NCBI RefSeq assembly: GCF_000981805.1
Contig: NZ_CP011132.1
Coordinates: forward strand, 2,480,001-2,544,000
Direction of reading: 5' to 3'
DNA from: Citrobacter amalonaticus Y19
GTDB lineage: Bacteria > Pseudomonadota > Gammaproteobacteria > Enterobacterales > Enterobacteriaceae
DNA length: 64,000 bases
Part shown: positions 18,373 through 28,026 of the stretch, in pieces
Position numbering within the stretch: position 1 is the first letter of the stretch
Layout: each line of letters starts with the position of its first letter
The notes under the pieces: model-generated
What the model was told of the DNA's origin: nothing
The model's input: the letters and a program-made list of their open reading frames with translations, nothing else
Databases searched by the model: none
Position numbers and translations under genes: made by a program

Positions 18373-19230
18373 ATGAAATACATCGGAGCACACGTCAGCG
18401 CAGCAGGCGGGCTGGCAAATGCCGCCATTCGCGCCGCTGAAATCGAGGCAACCGCGTTTGCGCTCTTCACCAAAAATCAGCGTCAATGGCGCGCCGCCCC
18501 TCTCACCGCGCAAATCATCGATGACTTTAAAGCCGCCTGTGAGAAATACCACTTCACCTCCGCCCAGATCCTGCCGCACGACAGCTATCTGATCAATCTG
18601 GGCCATCCGGTCAGCGACGCGCTGGAAAAATCCCGCGACGCTTTTCTCGATGAAATGCAGCGCTGCGAGCAGCTCGGCTTATCCCTGCTTAACTTTCACC
18701 CGGGCAGCCATCTGATGCAAATATCGGAAGACGAATGTCTGGCGAAAATTGCCGAATCAATCAACATCGCCCTCGCCCAGACCGAAGGCGTGACCGCAGT
18801 GATTGAAAATACCGCCGGTCAGGGCAGCAATCTCGGCTTCAAATTTGAACACCTTGCCGCCATCATCGACGGCGTGGAAGACAAATCGCGCGTCGGCGTT
18901 TGCATCGACACCTGCCACGCTTTCGCCGCAGGCTATGACTTACGCTCCGCCGCCGAATGCGAAAAAACCTTTGCCGAATTTGAGCGCATCGTTGGGTTTC
19001 ACTATCTGCGCGGTATGCACCTGAACGACGCCAAGAGCACCCTTGGCAGCCGGGTCGACCGCCACCACAGCCTGGGTGAAGGCAACATTGGTCACGACGC
19101 GTTCCGCTGGATCATGCAGGACGCCCGTTTCGACGGCATTCCGCTGGTGCTGGAAACCATCAATCCCGACATCTGGGCAGAAGAGATTGCCTGGCTGAAA
19201 GCGCAGCAGACTGAAAAGGCGGTTGCGTAA
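18373..19230 (+). CDS. nfo: Endonuclease IV
   Basis: A 285-residue class II AP endonuclease (TIM barrel with three zinc ions) that nicks 5' of abasic sites in base excision repair. The metal ligands appear in FHPGSH, IENTAGQG, GVCIDTCHAFAAGYD, HLNDAKS, RHHSLGEG and LVLETI, all intact. The ATG at 18373 follows AGGAG, and the length equals E. coli Nfo; the longer frame from 18310 is not supported. The yeiI start follows 2 bp after the stop, suggesting co-transcription. Confidence 0.97.
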   Translation: MKYIGAHVSAAGGLANAAIRAAEIEATAFALFTKNQRQWRAAPLTAQIIDDFKAACEKYHFTSAQILPHDSYLINLGHPVSDALEKSRDAFLDEMQRCEQLGLSLLNFHPGSHLMQISEDECLAKIAESINIALAQTEGVTAVIENTAGQGSNLGFKFEHLAAIIDGVEDKSRVGVCIDTCHAFAAGYDLRSAAECEKTFAEFERIVGFHYLRGMHLNDAKSTLGSRVDRHHSLGEGNIGHDAFRWIMQDARFDGIPLVLETINPDIWAEEIAWLKAQQTEKAVA

Positions 19231-19232
19231 TC

Positions 19233-20324
19233 ATGAACGACAGGGAAAAACAGATACTCAAAATTCTGCGCCGCAACCCGCTGATTCAGCAAAACGAAAT
19301 CGCCGACATTTTGCAGATCAGCCGTTCTCGCGTTGCCGCGCACATCATGGACCTGATGCGTAAAGGGGCGATCAAAGGGAAAGGGTACATCCTCACCGAA
19401 CAGGCCTATTGCGTGGTAGTGGGAGCAATTAACATGGATATTCGCGGCATGGCGGATATCCACTACCCGCAGGCCGCGTCCAATCCGGGCAGTATCCACT
19501 GTTCTGCGGGCGGCGTCGGGCGCAATATTGCTCATAACCTCGCCCTGCTGGGTCGCGATGTCCATCTGATTTCCGCTGTCGGCAGTGATTTTTATGGCGA
19601 GACGCTGCTGGAGCAAACGCGTCAGGCGGGCGTCAACATCTCCAGCTGCATTCGTCTGCACGGGCATAACACCTCCACCTATCTCTCTATCGCCAACCAG
19701 CAGGAAGAGACAGTGCTGGCGATTAACGATACCCACATCCTGCAACAGCTAACGCCACAGTTACTGAACAGCTCGCGGGATTTAATCCGTCACGCTGGCG
19801 TGGTGCTGGCGGACTGTAACCTGACGCCGGAAGCCATCGAGTGGGTCTTTACGGTTGCTGATGATATTCCGGTGTTTATTGATACCGTTTCCGAGTTCAA
19901 GGCGACGAAGGTGAAAACCTGGTTTACGCGCATCCATACGCTGAAACCGACGCAAAAAGAGCTGGAAATCTTATGGGGCCATCCCATCAACAGTGACGAC
20001 GATCGACTCCGCGCGGTGAATGCCCTACACCAACAGGGCATTCAGCAGATATTTGTCTGTCTGGAAGATGAATCGGTCTTCTGTAGCGAGAAAGATGGCG
20101 AGCAATTCTTACTCATGCCGCCTGAGCATACGGTGGTCGACAGCTTCGGCGCCGACGACGGTTTTATGGCCGGGCTTATCTACTGCTTCCTGGAAGGGAG
20201 CGATTTTCGCGAAAGCGCGAATTTTGCGATGGCCTGTGCGGCCCTGTCACGCGCCAGCGTCAGTATCAACAACCCCACCCTTTCCGCTGATAACGCGCTG
20301 TATCTGTTAAAAACAAGCCAGTAA
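19233..20324 (+). CDS. yeiI: YeiI, HTH-containing PfkB-family sugar kinase
   Basis: A 363-residue protein: residues 1-60 form a winged helix-turn-helix (LKILRRNPLIQQNEIADILQ), and the rest is a ribokinase/PfkB fold beginning VVVGAINMDIRG with the conserved AGGVGRNIAHNLALLG block. The C-terminal PfkB signature normally reads DxxGAGD; here it is DSFGADDGF, keeping the catalytic Asp but replacing the anion-hole Gly. The same change occurs in E. coli YeiI. Strong similarity to the downstream PsuK suggests a nucleoside or pseudouridine-like substrate, but none is established. Confidence 0.92.
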   Translation: MNDREKQILKILRRNPLIQQNEIADILQISRSRVAAHIMDLMRKGAIKGKGYILTEQAYCVVVGAINMDIRGMADIHYPQAASNPGSIHCSAGGVGRNIAHNLALLGRDVHLISAVGSDFYGETLLEQTRQAGVNISSCIRLHGHNTSTYLSIANQQEETVLAINDTHILQQLTPQLLNSSRDLIRHAGVVLADCNLTPEAIEWVFTVADDIPVFIDTVSEFKATKVKTWFTRIHTLKPTQKELEILWGHPINSDDDRLRAVNALHQQGIQQIFVCLEDESVFCSEKDGEQFLLMPPEHTVVDSFGADDGFMAGLIYCFLEGSDFRESANFAMACAALSRASVSINNPTLSADNALYLLKTSQ

Positions 20325-20326
20325 AA

Positions 20327-20372
20327 ACGCCTTATCCGGCCTTGAGACGTTTCTCCTGGCCGGATAAGACAT
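20327..20372. repeat. REP-type palindrome
   Basis: CTTATCCGGCC (20331-20341) and GGCCGGATAAG (20358-20368) form an 11-bp perfect inverted repeat with the REP core GCCGGATAAG, between convergent yeiI and psuT, where it can act as a 3' stem-loop for both. Confidence 0.8.
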
Positions 20373-20396
20373 CAGCTACCGTTCAGCAAACTCACG

Positions 20397-21647
20397 CTAT
20401 GCCAGTCCGATAAAGAACCCGGCGATAGTCGCACTCATCAGGTTAGAGAGCGTGGCCGCCGCCAGCGCCCTCATGCCCAACTGGGCGATTTCCGGCGCGC
20501 GCTGAGGTGAGATGGCTGAGAACGCCCCAACCACTACGCCAATGGAACCAAAGTTGGCAAATCCACACAGCGCAAAAGAGATGATGGCGATGGTTTTCAC
20601 ATCAAGCGTGCCGCCGTCCTGCAGGTAAGGCGAGAGGTTGAGGTAAGCAACAAATTCGTTGATCGCCAGCTTCTGCCCAATCAGGCTACCCGCCAGAGAG
20701 GCATCACTCCAGTCAACACCCATGATCCACGCCAGCGGGGCTAACACCCAACCGAAAATTCCTTCCAGCGTCGCATGACCATAGCCGAACCAGCCGCCAA
20801 CACCGCCGATAATGCCGTTAATCAGCGCAATAATCGCGACAAACGCCATGACCACCGTCGCCACGCCGGCGGCAATCTTCAGCCCGGTCATCGCCCCGCT
20901 TGCCGCGGCTTCGATGATACTTTTTGGCGGTGTCTCGGTGAAAGAGAGGTTTTCGAAGGTGACTTTTGATTCTTCTGTTGCCGGACTCAGAATACGGGCA
21001 AACAGGATCCCGCCCGGAATCGCCATCAACGAGGCTGCCAGCAGATAATCAATCGGCACGCCCATGCCGGCATAGCCAATCATCATCGAGCCCGCAATCG
21101 AGGCCATCCCGCTACAGATAGCGGTGAACAGTTCGTTGCGATTCAGACGGTCAATAAACGGTTTGACGATCGCCGGGATCTCGTTCTGCCCGAGGAAAAT
21201 GGTCGTGACCGCAACAAATGATTCAATCTTGCTGATGTTCAGCGCTTTCTGGAAAATCCCGCCAAGAATACGAATCAGCAGCCCCATCACGCCAATGTAG
21301 TACAGCAGGCTGATAAGCGCAGTGACAAAAATAATGGCGGGGAGCACACGGAAGGCAAAAATAAACCCGGCGCCATCAAACAGCACATCCATTTTTGGCC
21401 CTACCAGAGAACCAAAGATAAAGGCGCTGCCTGCGTCACTGTAAGACATGACCTTATGCACGCCCAGCGCGGCCTGCTCAACCAGCCATTTGCCCGGCGG
21501 GAAATAGAGCATGATCCCGCCAATTGCGATTTGCAGTACCAGCGCAGCGCCTACGGTACGTAAGCTGATGTGCTTTTTATTCACCGACAGTAAGTATGCG
21601 ATCACCAGCAATACCGCCATACCCACAACACTTCTCATTATATCCAT
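20397..21647 (-). CDS. psuT: NupC/concentrative nucleoside transporter family, putative pseudouridine transporter
   Basis: A 416-residue CNT-family permease with conserved core motifs (FIFGSLVGPKMD, FLGQNEIPAIVKPF, MTIGYAG-like MMIGYAGMGVP, FALCGFANFGSIG). E. coli has two close paralogues here, nupX and psuT; this copy lies directly after psuG on the same strand and its sequence (for example GGIMLYFPPGKW) is closer to psuT as I recall it. It would import pseudouridine for PsuK and PsuG. The E. coli nupX-rihB-yeiL block is absent between yeiI and this gene. Confidence 0.82.
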   Translation of the reverse strand: MDIMRSVVGMAVLLVIAYLLSVNKKHISLRTVGAALVLQIAIGGIMLYFPPGKWLVEQAALGVHKVMSYSDAGSAFIFGSLVGPKMDVLFDGAGFIFAFRVLPAIIFVTALISLLYYIGVMGLLIRILGGIFQKALNISKIESFVAVTTIFLGQNEIPAIVKPFIDRLNRNELFTAICSGMASIAGSMMIGYAGMGVPIDYLLAASLMAIPGGILFARILSPATEESKVTFENLSFTETPPKSIIEAAASGAMTGLKIAAGVATVVMAFVAIIALINGIIGGVGGWFGYGHATLEGIFGWVLAPLAWIMGVDWSDASLAGSLIGQKLAINEFVAYLNLSPYLQDGGTLDVKTIAIISFALCGFANFGSIGVVVGAFSAISPQRAPEIAQLGMRALAAATLSNLMSATIAGFFIGLA

Positions 21648-21732
21648 AATGATTTCCCTTCATGCCAGGAAACCCGGCGCGAAGCCAGGTTTTGGTGGTT
21701 TCGGGCGACCGCGAGCTGCCCGTTCGTTATTG

Positions 21733-22668
21733 TCAGGCGAGGCGTTGATATTCCTTCGCGATCTCGCAGGCCAGTACGGCGTTGTTAAACACCAGTTGAA
21801 TGTTGGACTTCAGGCTGTCGCCGCCGGTTAATTCCGCAACGCGCGCCAGCAGGAACGGCGTACTTTCTTTGCCGACAACGCCCTGCTCTTCCGCTTCCCG
21901 GACAGCCTGGTCAATCGCCGCGTTGATTTTCTCTTCCGCCATGGCATAGGTTTCCGGGATTGGATTGGCAACTACCAGACCGCCGTTCAGGCCGGTTTGC
22001 CATTTCACTGCCATCGCACGGGCAATTTCCTTCGCGCTGTCGAGACGAATGCTGACCTCAAACGGACTGGTACGGCAGAAAAACGCCGGTAACGCGGTGG
22101 TCTGATAGCCAATTAACGGCACGCCGAACGTTTCTAAATATTCCGTGGTTAAACCTAAGTCGAGAATAGATTTCGCGCCGGCACAAACTACAGTCACATT
22201 GGTATGGGCCAGTTCCTGAAGATCGGCGGAAATATCAAACGTATGTTCAGCACCGCGATGAACACCGCCAATCCCGCCGGTGGCAAAAACGTGAATACCC
22301 GCAAGTGCGGCGATAATCATGGTTGAGGCAACAGTGGTCGCACCATTTTTTCCGGCAGCCACGACAAACGGTAAATCACGACGACTGACTTTAGTGACGC
22401 TGTGTCCTTCGCGACCTAATAATTCAATTTCTTCTTTACTCAGCCCGACTTTCATTACCCCGCCAATAATGGCAATTGTTGCCGGTACGGCTCCGTGTTT
22501 ACGGATGGTTTCTTCAACTTCAATTGCCGTCTGCGCATTTTGTGGAAAAGGCATACCGTGAGAAATAATCGTCGACTCAAGCGCAACAATCGGTTTATTA
22601 CTGTTAATGGCGTCCTGGACTTCTGGCGAAATATGCAGTAATTCAGAGGAAAGCGTTAATTCAGACAT
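21733..22668 (-). CDS. psuG: Pseudouridine-5'-phosphate glycosidase
   Basis: A 311-residue enzyme of the PsuG/IndA family that cleaves pseudouridine 5'-phosphate to uracil and ribose 5-phosphate. Typical segments are present: ALESTIISHGMPFPQN at the start, GGIGGVHRGAEHTFDISADLQEL, CAGAKSILDLGLTTEYLETFGVP and NPIPE near the C-terminus. The active-site Glu and Lys and the Mn-binding Asp of the family lie in these blocks. Its start overlaps the end of psuK by 13 bp, so translation is coupled. Confidence 0.96.
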   Translation of the reverse strand: MSELTLSSELLHISPEVQDAINSNKPIVALESTIISHGMPFPQNAQTAIEVEETIRKHGAVPATIAIIGGVMKVGLSKEEIELLGREGHSVTKVSRRDLPFVVAAGKNGATTVASTMIIAALAGIHVFATGGIGGVHRGAEHTFDISADLQELAHTNVTVVCAGAKSILDLGLTTEYLETFGVPLIGYQTTALPAFFCRTSPFEVSIRLDSAKEIARAMAVKWQTGLNGGLVVANPIPETYAMAEEKINAAIDQAVREAEEQGVVGKESTPFLLARVAELTGGDSLKSNIQLVFNNAVLACEIAKEYQRLA

Positions 22669-23597
22669 TCTGTGTTCTCCACAAGGGTTTTAACGTTCGC
22701 AACAGATAATTCAGGGTTGTTGGTATATTCACTGGCCAGCGCCATCGAGGAACAACCCTGCGCAAATCGGATAGAATCAATGAAAGGCATGCCGTCAACC
22801 CAGCAGGAGGCAAGTCCTGCCATCATGGCATCCCCCGCTCCGGTGACGTTGACCACCTGGGTTTTTATCGGTAGCGACCAACCGCTGTCACCGCCTCTTT
22901 CACTGTAATAAACCCCATCACCGCCCATACTCAGCACCAGACGATACAGGCCACGCTCATGGAACCAGGCCGCGACTTTCGCGACATCTTCACGCCCTGA
23001 AAGCGCGATACCGCTGAGGGTTTCCGCCTCAAGACGGTTAGGTTTAAGCGTGTGAATCTGGGCTAAACGCTCGCGGATTTTCACGCATTTCCACGCCGAC
23101 ACCGGGTCAACAAACACCGGAACATTCCCTACGTTATCCAGTAGCCAGGCCAGCGTGTGTTCGCTGATATTACAATCCGCCACAATCACTCGGGCACCGC
23201 GGATGAAATCGAGATGCTGAGCCAGAAACGCCGCCGAAATATGTTCGGTAATGCTCATGTCATTGATTGCCACCAGCATTTCACCGGTATTATCAAGGAG
23301 CGATAAATAACTTGAAGTGTTCTCGCCGGTGACAATCAGGCAATTATCCACATGCACGCCTGACTGATTCGTCTGCGCCAATAATGATTGCCCATAAAAA
23401 TCATTGCCGACAGCCGTCATTAACCAGGAATTCTTCCCGAGAAGGGCAAGATTATGGGCGATATTGCGACCGACCCCACCCGGCGTAAATTTAATTTTCC
23501 CAGGATTCGAGTCCGCATAATTTAAAGAAGCATGCGAATATCCTGCAACGTCCATATTGGCGGAACCAATCGTGATGATGTATTCCTTTTCTCGCAT
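22656..23597 (-). CDS. psuK: Pseudouridine kinase
   Basis: A 313-residue PfkB-family kinase that phosphorylates pseudouridine. It has the N-terminal VGRNIAHNLALLG block and an intact catalytic motif NVTGAGDAMMAGL. The ATG at 23597 follows GGAG at a good distance; an upstream ATG at 23630 is in the promoter region. It is the first gene of the leftward psuK-psuG-psuT operon, with a 238-bp AT-rich upstream region (23598-23835) holding no gene and no operator I could identify. Confidence 0.96.
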   Translation of the reverse strand: MREKEYIITIGSANMDVAGYSHASLNYADSNPGKIKFTPGGVGRNIAHNLALLGKNSWLMTAVGNDFYGQSLLAQTNQSGVHVDNCLIVTGENTSSYLSLLDNTGEMLVAINDMSITEHISAAFLAQHLDFIRGARVIVADCNISEHTLAWLLDNVGNVPVFVDPVSAWKCVKIRERLAQIHTLKPNRLEAETLSGIALSGREDVAKVAAWFHERGLYRLVLSMGGDGVYYSERGGDSGWSLPIKTQVVNVTGAGDAMMAGLASCWVDGMPFIDSIRFAQGCSSMALASEYTNNPELSVANVKTLVENTECLN

Positions 23598-23835
23598 AGC
23601 ACATCTCCTGGTATGAAAATACCATGACAATGAGATCGTTAAGACTATTCACGGCTCAAACAACTTATTAGAGCACATGTTTACATTCAAACATGTGTTC
23701 ATAGTAAACTTGTTTTTATGAAAGTAAACGCACTGGCAAGGGCAAAAGCCGCCAGATATGAACAGAATCACAATTTTCTATAGATACAGTTTGTAAGCGA
23801 GGAAAAATTTGAGAGGAAGGACACAAAACGGAGAT

Positions 23836-23862
23836 AAAAAAAGGGCAGAGAAATCTCTGCCC
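23836..23862 (-). terminator. Rho-independent terminator after fruA
   Basis: An 8-bp stem GGGCAGAG-aaat-CTCTGCCC followed on the minus strand by seven T, 18 bp after the fruA stop. Confidence 0.9.
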
Positions 23863-23880
23863 TGGTATGAAGCGATGACA

Positions 23881-25572
23881 TTATGCCACTTTGGCGATAG
23901 CGTCCTCTTCCGGACGTTTCAGGAAGGCATAAGCCAGACCTGCCACCAGCGTACCGGCGATAATGGCAATCAGGTATCCTAACACCGGGGTAATCGCCCC
24001 TGGGATCAGCAGAACAAACAGACCGCCATGCGGTGCCATCAGTTTTGCCCCAACCGCCATAGAGATTGCTCCCGTCAGCGCGCCGCCAACAATACAGCAC
24101 GGCAGAACACGCATCGGATCGCGTGCGGCAAAAGGAATCGCCCCTTCGGTGATAAAGCACAGGCCGAGTACCAGCGCTGCTTTCCCCCCTTCCTGCTGCG
24201 CTTTGTCGAATTTACGACGCGCAACAATCGTCGCCAGACCCAGCGCCAGCGGTGGCACCATGCCTGCCGCCATAATGGCCGCCATTGGCGCATAGGTTTG
24301 TGTACTCAGTAGGCCAACGCCAAACGCGTATGCCGCTTTGTTGACCGGCCCTCCCATGTCAGTACACATCATCCCGCCGAGGATTGCGCCCAGCAGCACC
24401 GCATTCGCCGTCCCCATGGTTTGCAGCCAGTGCGTTAACCCTTCGAGGATCCCGGCGACCGGTTTACCGATGAGGTAGATCATCGCCAGACCCACCACGA
24501 GGCTGGAGATAAGCGGAATGATCAGGATCGGTTTCAGCGCTTCCATACTCTGCGGCAGCTTCAGCTTCGTGCTGATGGCCTTCGCCACATAACCTGCGAG
24601 GAAGCCGGCGATGATCCCGCCGATAAAGCCAGAACCGGTGCTGACGGCGAGCATACCGCCGATAAGACCCGGCGTCAGACCCGGACGGTCAGCAATCGAG
24701 AAAGCAATGTACCCGGCCAGTACCGGCACCATCAGCGCAAAAGCCGATCCGCCGCCAATCTGCATCAGCGCAGCCGCCAGCGTCCCTTCGACTTTGAACG
24801 CTTCGATACCAAAGGCAAAGGAGAGCGCGATACACAGACCACCGGCAACCACCATCGGCAGCATGTAGGAGACGCCCGTCAGCAGGTGACGATACGCGCC
24901 TGCACTCTCTTTTTTCCCTTCATTCGCCGCAGCCTGCGCTTTTCCGGTTGGCTCATACACCACGGCTTGCGCCACGGCGTTGTCCAGTTCCTGCGCGGTT
25001 TTCTTCAGCGCCAGCCCGGTAGAAGTACGGTACATTGGCTTACCGGCAAATTTTGCCAGGTCCACTTCAATGTCTGCCGCCACAATGACCAGATCCGCCT
25101 GCGCCACTTCTTCCGGCGTGATGGCATTGCCTGCACCCACAGAACCACGGGTTTCGACTTTCACCCACCAGCCGCGTTTTTTCGCTTCGGTTTCAATCGC
25201 TTCTGCCGCCATAAAGGTATGCGCGACGCCGGTCGGGCACGCCGTCACGGCCACAACACGTTTCGGACCATTGGTCGTGGCGACGGGGGCGACGGCAACC
25301 GGTGCGCTGTAAGGCTTAGCATGACCTTTGGCTTCGCTAAGAAACAGTTCAGGGTGCGCAACCGCCCGGGCAATATCGCCCAGCCAGACTTTTTTGCCGT
25401 TCAACGCGTTGTCATTAGGGATGGCATCGGCCAGTACGATCGCCAGTTCAGCGTCATTTGGATTGTCGATGATATCCAGATTTGCTTTATGCGCCGCCGC
25501 ACCGAGCAGAGTTTTCGCCATGTAAGCGCGGGCCTGCCCGAGGTTAGCGTCAATAATCAGCAGCGTTTTCAT
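23881..25572 (-). CDS. fruA: Fructose-specific PTS enzyme IIBC
   Basis: A 563-residue membrane permease: residues 1-100 form a regulatory/duplicated IIB-like domain, residues about 105-200 the catalytic IIB with the phosphorylated Cys in ACPTGVAHTFMAA, and residues about 225-560 the IIC channel (GVSYMLPMVVAGGL, MCTDMGGPVNKAAYAFG). It imports fructose and yields fructose 1-phosphate using phosphate from FruB. The ATG at 25572 gives the E. coli length; the upstream extension lacks an RBS. It is the last gene of fruBKA. Confidence 0.97.
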   Translation of the reverse strand: MKTLLIIDANLGQARAYMAKTLLGAAAHKANLDIIDNPNDAELAIVLADAIPNDNALNGKKVWLGDIARAVAHPELFLSEAKGHAKPYSAPVAVAPVATTNGPKRVVAVTACPTGVAHTFMAAEAIETEAKKRGWWVKVETRGSVGAGNAITPEEVAQADLVIVAADIEVDLAKFAGKPMYRTSTGLALKKTAQELDNAVAQAVVYEPTGKAQAAANEGKKESAGAYRHLLTGVSYMLPMVVAGGLCIALSFAFGIEAFKVEGTLAAALMQIGGGSAFALMVPVLAGYIAFSIADRPGLTPGLIGGMLAVSTGSGFIGGIIAGFLAGYVAKAISTKLKLPQSMEALKPILIIPLISSLVVGLAMIYLIGKPVAGILEGLTHWLQTMGTANAVLLGAILGGMMCTDMGGPVNKAAYAFGVGLLSTQTYAPMAAIMAAGMVPPLALGLATIVARRKFDKAQQEGGKAALVLGLCFITEGAIPFAARDPMRVLPCCIVGGALTGAISMAVGAKLMAPHGGLFVLLIPGAITPVLGYLIAIIAGTLVAGLAYAFLKRPEEDAIAKVA

Positions 25573-25588
25573 TGTGCCTCTCCTGCTG

Positions 25589-26527
25589 TCAGTTAAACGG
25601 TTGTAAGTCGACACGCGCCATCATTGCGGCCAACTGAGGACGATCGGTGATACCAACATTGCTCTGACTGACCGCCAGCGCTGCGACGGCTGTCGCCAGA
25701 CGCAGCGTATGTTCGCTGGATTCGCGCATCAGCAAACCGTAAATCAGGCCGCCGACCATCGAATCCCCTGCCCCCACGGTGCTGACCACATCCACCGAAG
25801 GCGGTTTGGCGAGCCATTCTCCGGAGGCGTTCACCCACAGCGCACCTTCAGCGCCGAGGGAGATCACCACATGCGCAATACCCTGTTCACGTAACGCATG
25901 CGCCGCCTCAATCACATCTTTCATTTCCGGCAGCTTGCGACCGGCCCAGATTTCCAGTTCGCGACGGTTGGGTTTCACCAGCCACGGCGCGGCTTTCAGC
26001 CCCGCGACCAGTGCTTCACGGCTACTATCAAAGATAATGCATGGACACTGACTGCGCAGACGCGTCATCCAGTCGGTAAATGCTTCCGGGCTTACGCCGG
26101 ACGGCAGACTGCCGCTGACGCACACCATGTCGAACTGACCCAGCCAGCTCAGGGAATCATTCACAAAACGCTCCCAGTCGGCAGGCGTAACCTCAAAACC
26201 AGAGAAGTTGAAGTCGGTGACTTCACCATCTTTTTCCGTCAGCTTGACGTTGATGCGGGTACGGCCCTGCACCACCTGAAAACGGTTAGCAATACCCAGT
26301 TCGCTGAACAACTGCTGAAAGCCGTCCTGGTTATCTTTGCCGAGGAAACCACCGACCGTGACGTCAATGCCAAGATCCTTCAGCACTTTTGCCACGTTGA
26401 TCCCTTTACCCGCCGCGTGCAGACCGGTAGTTTTCACCAGGTTAACTTCACCGCGTTCGATTTCGGGACAGAACCCCACCAGGTCGTAGGCCGGGTTTAG
26501 CGTGATGGTAGCAACACGTCTGCTCAT
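25589..26527 (-). CDS. fruK: 1-Phosphofructokinase
   Basis: A 312-residue PfkB-family kinase converting fructose 1-phosphate to fructose 1,6-bisphosphate. It starts VATITLNPAYDLVG and has the GKGINVAKVLKDLG substrate block and the catalytic STVGAGDSMVGGL motif. It begins at the last base of fruB (ATG overlapping the stop region), so it is translationally coupled in the fruBKA operon. Fructose 1-phosphate, its substrate, is also the inducer that releases Cra. Confidence 0.97.
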   Translation of the reverse strand: MSRRVATITLNPAYDLVGFCPEIERGEVNLVKTTGLHAAGKGINVAKVLKDLGIDVTVGGFLGKDNQDGFQQLFSELGIANRFQVVQGRTRINVKLTEKDGEVTDFNFSGFEVTPADWERFVNDSLSWLGQFDMVCVSGSLPSGVSPEAFTDWMTRLRSQCPCIIFDSSREALVAGLKAAPWLVKPNRRELEIWAGRKLPEMKDVIEAAHALREQGIAHVVISLGAEGALWVNASGEWLAKPPSVDVVSTVGAGDSMVGGLIYGLLMRESSEHTLRLATAVAALAVSQSNVGITDRPQLAAMMARVDLQPFN

Positions 26528-27657
26528 TATGCGCCCTCCCCAAGACCGGCGGCGATGGCCTCGCCAATCGCTTTCAGCGCCTGTTCAGCATCCGCTCCCT
26601 GTGCCGTAAAGCGCAGGCGATGCCCTTTCTTCACACCCAGAGCCACCACTTTCATCAGACTACGTCCATTTGCCGGTTTGCCGGTTCCATCAAGGTTTGC
26701 CACGGTAATTTCACTGTTAAATTGTTTAATCGTATTGACCAGCATGGTCCCCGGACGGGCATGCAGGCCGTGCTCATTGCGAACGACAAATTCGGCGTTC
26801 AGCACATCATCGGTCGGTGCATCATCGCTGGTCAGCAGCGCCAGGAGGGTGGCTGCATCGGCGTTCAGCAGACGGTCAGCTTTCGTGTCCAGCAGCAGAT
26901 CGCCCAGACGCTTCAGCACCACAACGGGCTGATCGTCAGCCATGGCGACGGTCACCAGCAGTGCCGCCTTTTCGCCCTCGACGTCAAAGGTATTCGCCGC
27001 GCGACTCACCGCCACAGCGCTGCGCAGGTTGCCTTCCGCACTGTCGCTCAGCCAGATCCCCTGACCCAGGTTCATCGGCCGATCGTTAATCACTTTTGCG
27101 ACAAACGCCGCATCTACTGCGCCCGCCTCTTTCAGGCGCGCCGCGTTCAGCGCCTGCAACGTCACTAAGTCACTTGCGGCGACATCCAGCATTAGCGTGT
27201 CGTTGTCGAGCTTCAGCTGTTCGCTCTGCTTTTCGCCCATCAGCAACGCACGCAGTTCTTCAGCCGTGGTCGCTGACTTAAGCTGTTCAGCCACGGCGTC
27301 ATCGCTCAGCACGTGCGTCAGTTGACGCAGCAGACCAAGGTGCTCATCGGAGCTGGCGGCAATACCAATCGCCACGTAGGCCACCTGACCGTCACCCCAG
27401 GTCACGCCCTGCGGGAACTGAAAAACCTGAACGCCGGTTTTCAGCACCTGATCGCGGGTGTCAGTGGTGCCGTGTGGAATCGCAATCCCGTTGCCAAGAA
27501 AAGTGGACGTCTGCTGCTCGCGAGCAAGCATGCCGTCTACGTAGCCGTCCGCTACGTTACCGGCCTGCACTAACGCAACGGCAACCTGACGGATGGCTTC
27601 TTGTTTGTCTCCGGCCTGCTCGCCCGGATGAATGTCCTGAACAGATAACTGAAACAT
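26527..27657 (-). CDS. fruB: Fructose PTS diphosphoryl transfer protein FPr (EIIA-Fru/HPr)
   Basis: A 376-residue cytoplasmic phosphocarrier. The N-terminal EIIA-Fru domain carries the active His in IAIPHGTTDT, a central M domain follows, and the C-terminal HPr-like FPr domain has the second active His in EHGLHARPGT. It accepts phosphate from enzyme I and passes it to FruA. First gene of the leftward fruBKA operon; two Cra operators lie within 105 bp upstream. Confidence 0.97.
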   Translation of the reverse strand: MFQLSVQDIHPGEQAGDKQEAIRQVAVALVQAGNVADGYVDGMLAREQQTSTFLGNGIAIPHGTTDTRDQVLKTGVQVFQFPQGVTWGDGQVAYVAIGIAASSDEHLGLLRQLTHVLSDDAVAEQLKSATTAEELRALLMGEKQSEQLKLDNDTLMLDVAASDLVTLQALNAARLKEAGAVDAAFVAKVINDRPMNLGQGIWLSDSAEGNLRSAVAVSRAANTFDVEGEKAALLVTVAMADDQPVVVLKRLGDLLLDTKADRLLNADAATLLALLTSDDAPTDDVLNAEFVVRNEHGLHARPGTMLVNTIKQFNSEITVANLDGTGKPANGRSLMKVVALGVKKGHRLRFTAQGADAEQALKAIGEAIAAGLGEGA

Positions 27658-27671
27658 GGTTCTCCTCTCCT

Positions 27672-27758
27672 GCTGAATTGAAACGATTCAGCTTGCATGA
27701 GAAAAAAGACGCTATACGGTTCCCTCAACTGAAACTCGACAGCGCTGAAACGTTTCAA
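27672..27758. promoter_or_regulatory. Two Cra (FruR) operators upstream of fruB
   Basis: GAATTGAAACGATTCAGC (27675-27692) and GCTGAAACGTTTCA (27745-27758) both match the Cra consensus TGAAWCSNTT in palindromic form. E. coli fruBKA has two Cra sites in this place. The 369-bp fruB-setB gap holds no further gene; setB may share the control region. Confidence 0.85.
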
Positions 27759-28026
27759 GAAGTCTTGCGCTTTCTGCTTCAGCACGCAAGAAAAGTTGCA
27801 TTTTTGATCGCAAAATTTAGAAGCAATGCACATTTTCGCCTCATTGCCTGTCAGGTGCTGAAGCAAATACAGCGCTATTTCACTTAAGGTTCAGCAACGT
27901 CAGCTAGCCATATTTACAGAGTGAAATGCCATTTTGATTTTTCGTGGCGATTTTGATTTAGTCATCTGTTTATTTGCAGCTAAGCGGCGTAAACTCCGCG
28001 TCTCATCACACTACTGATACCCGAAC

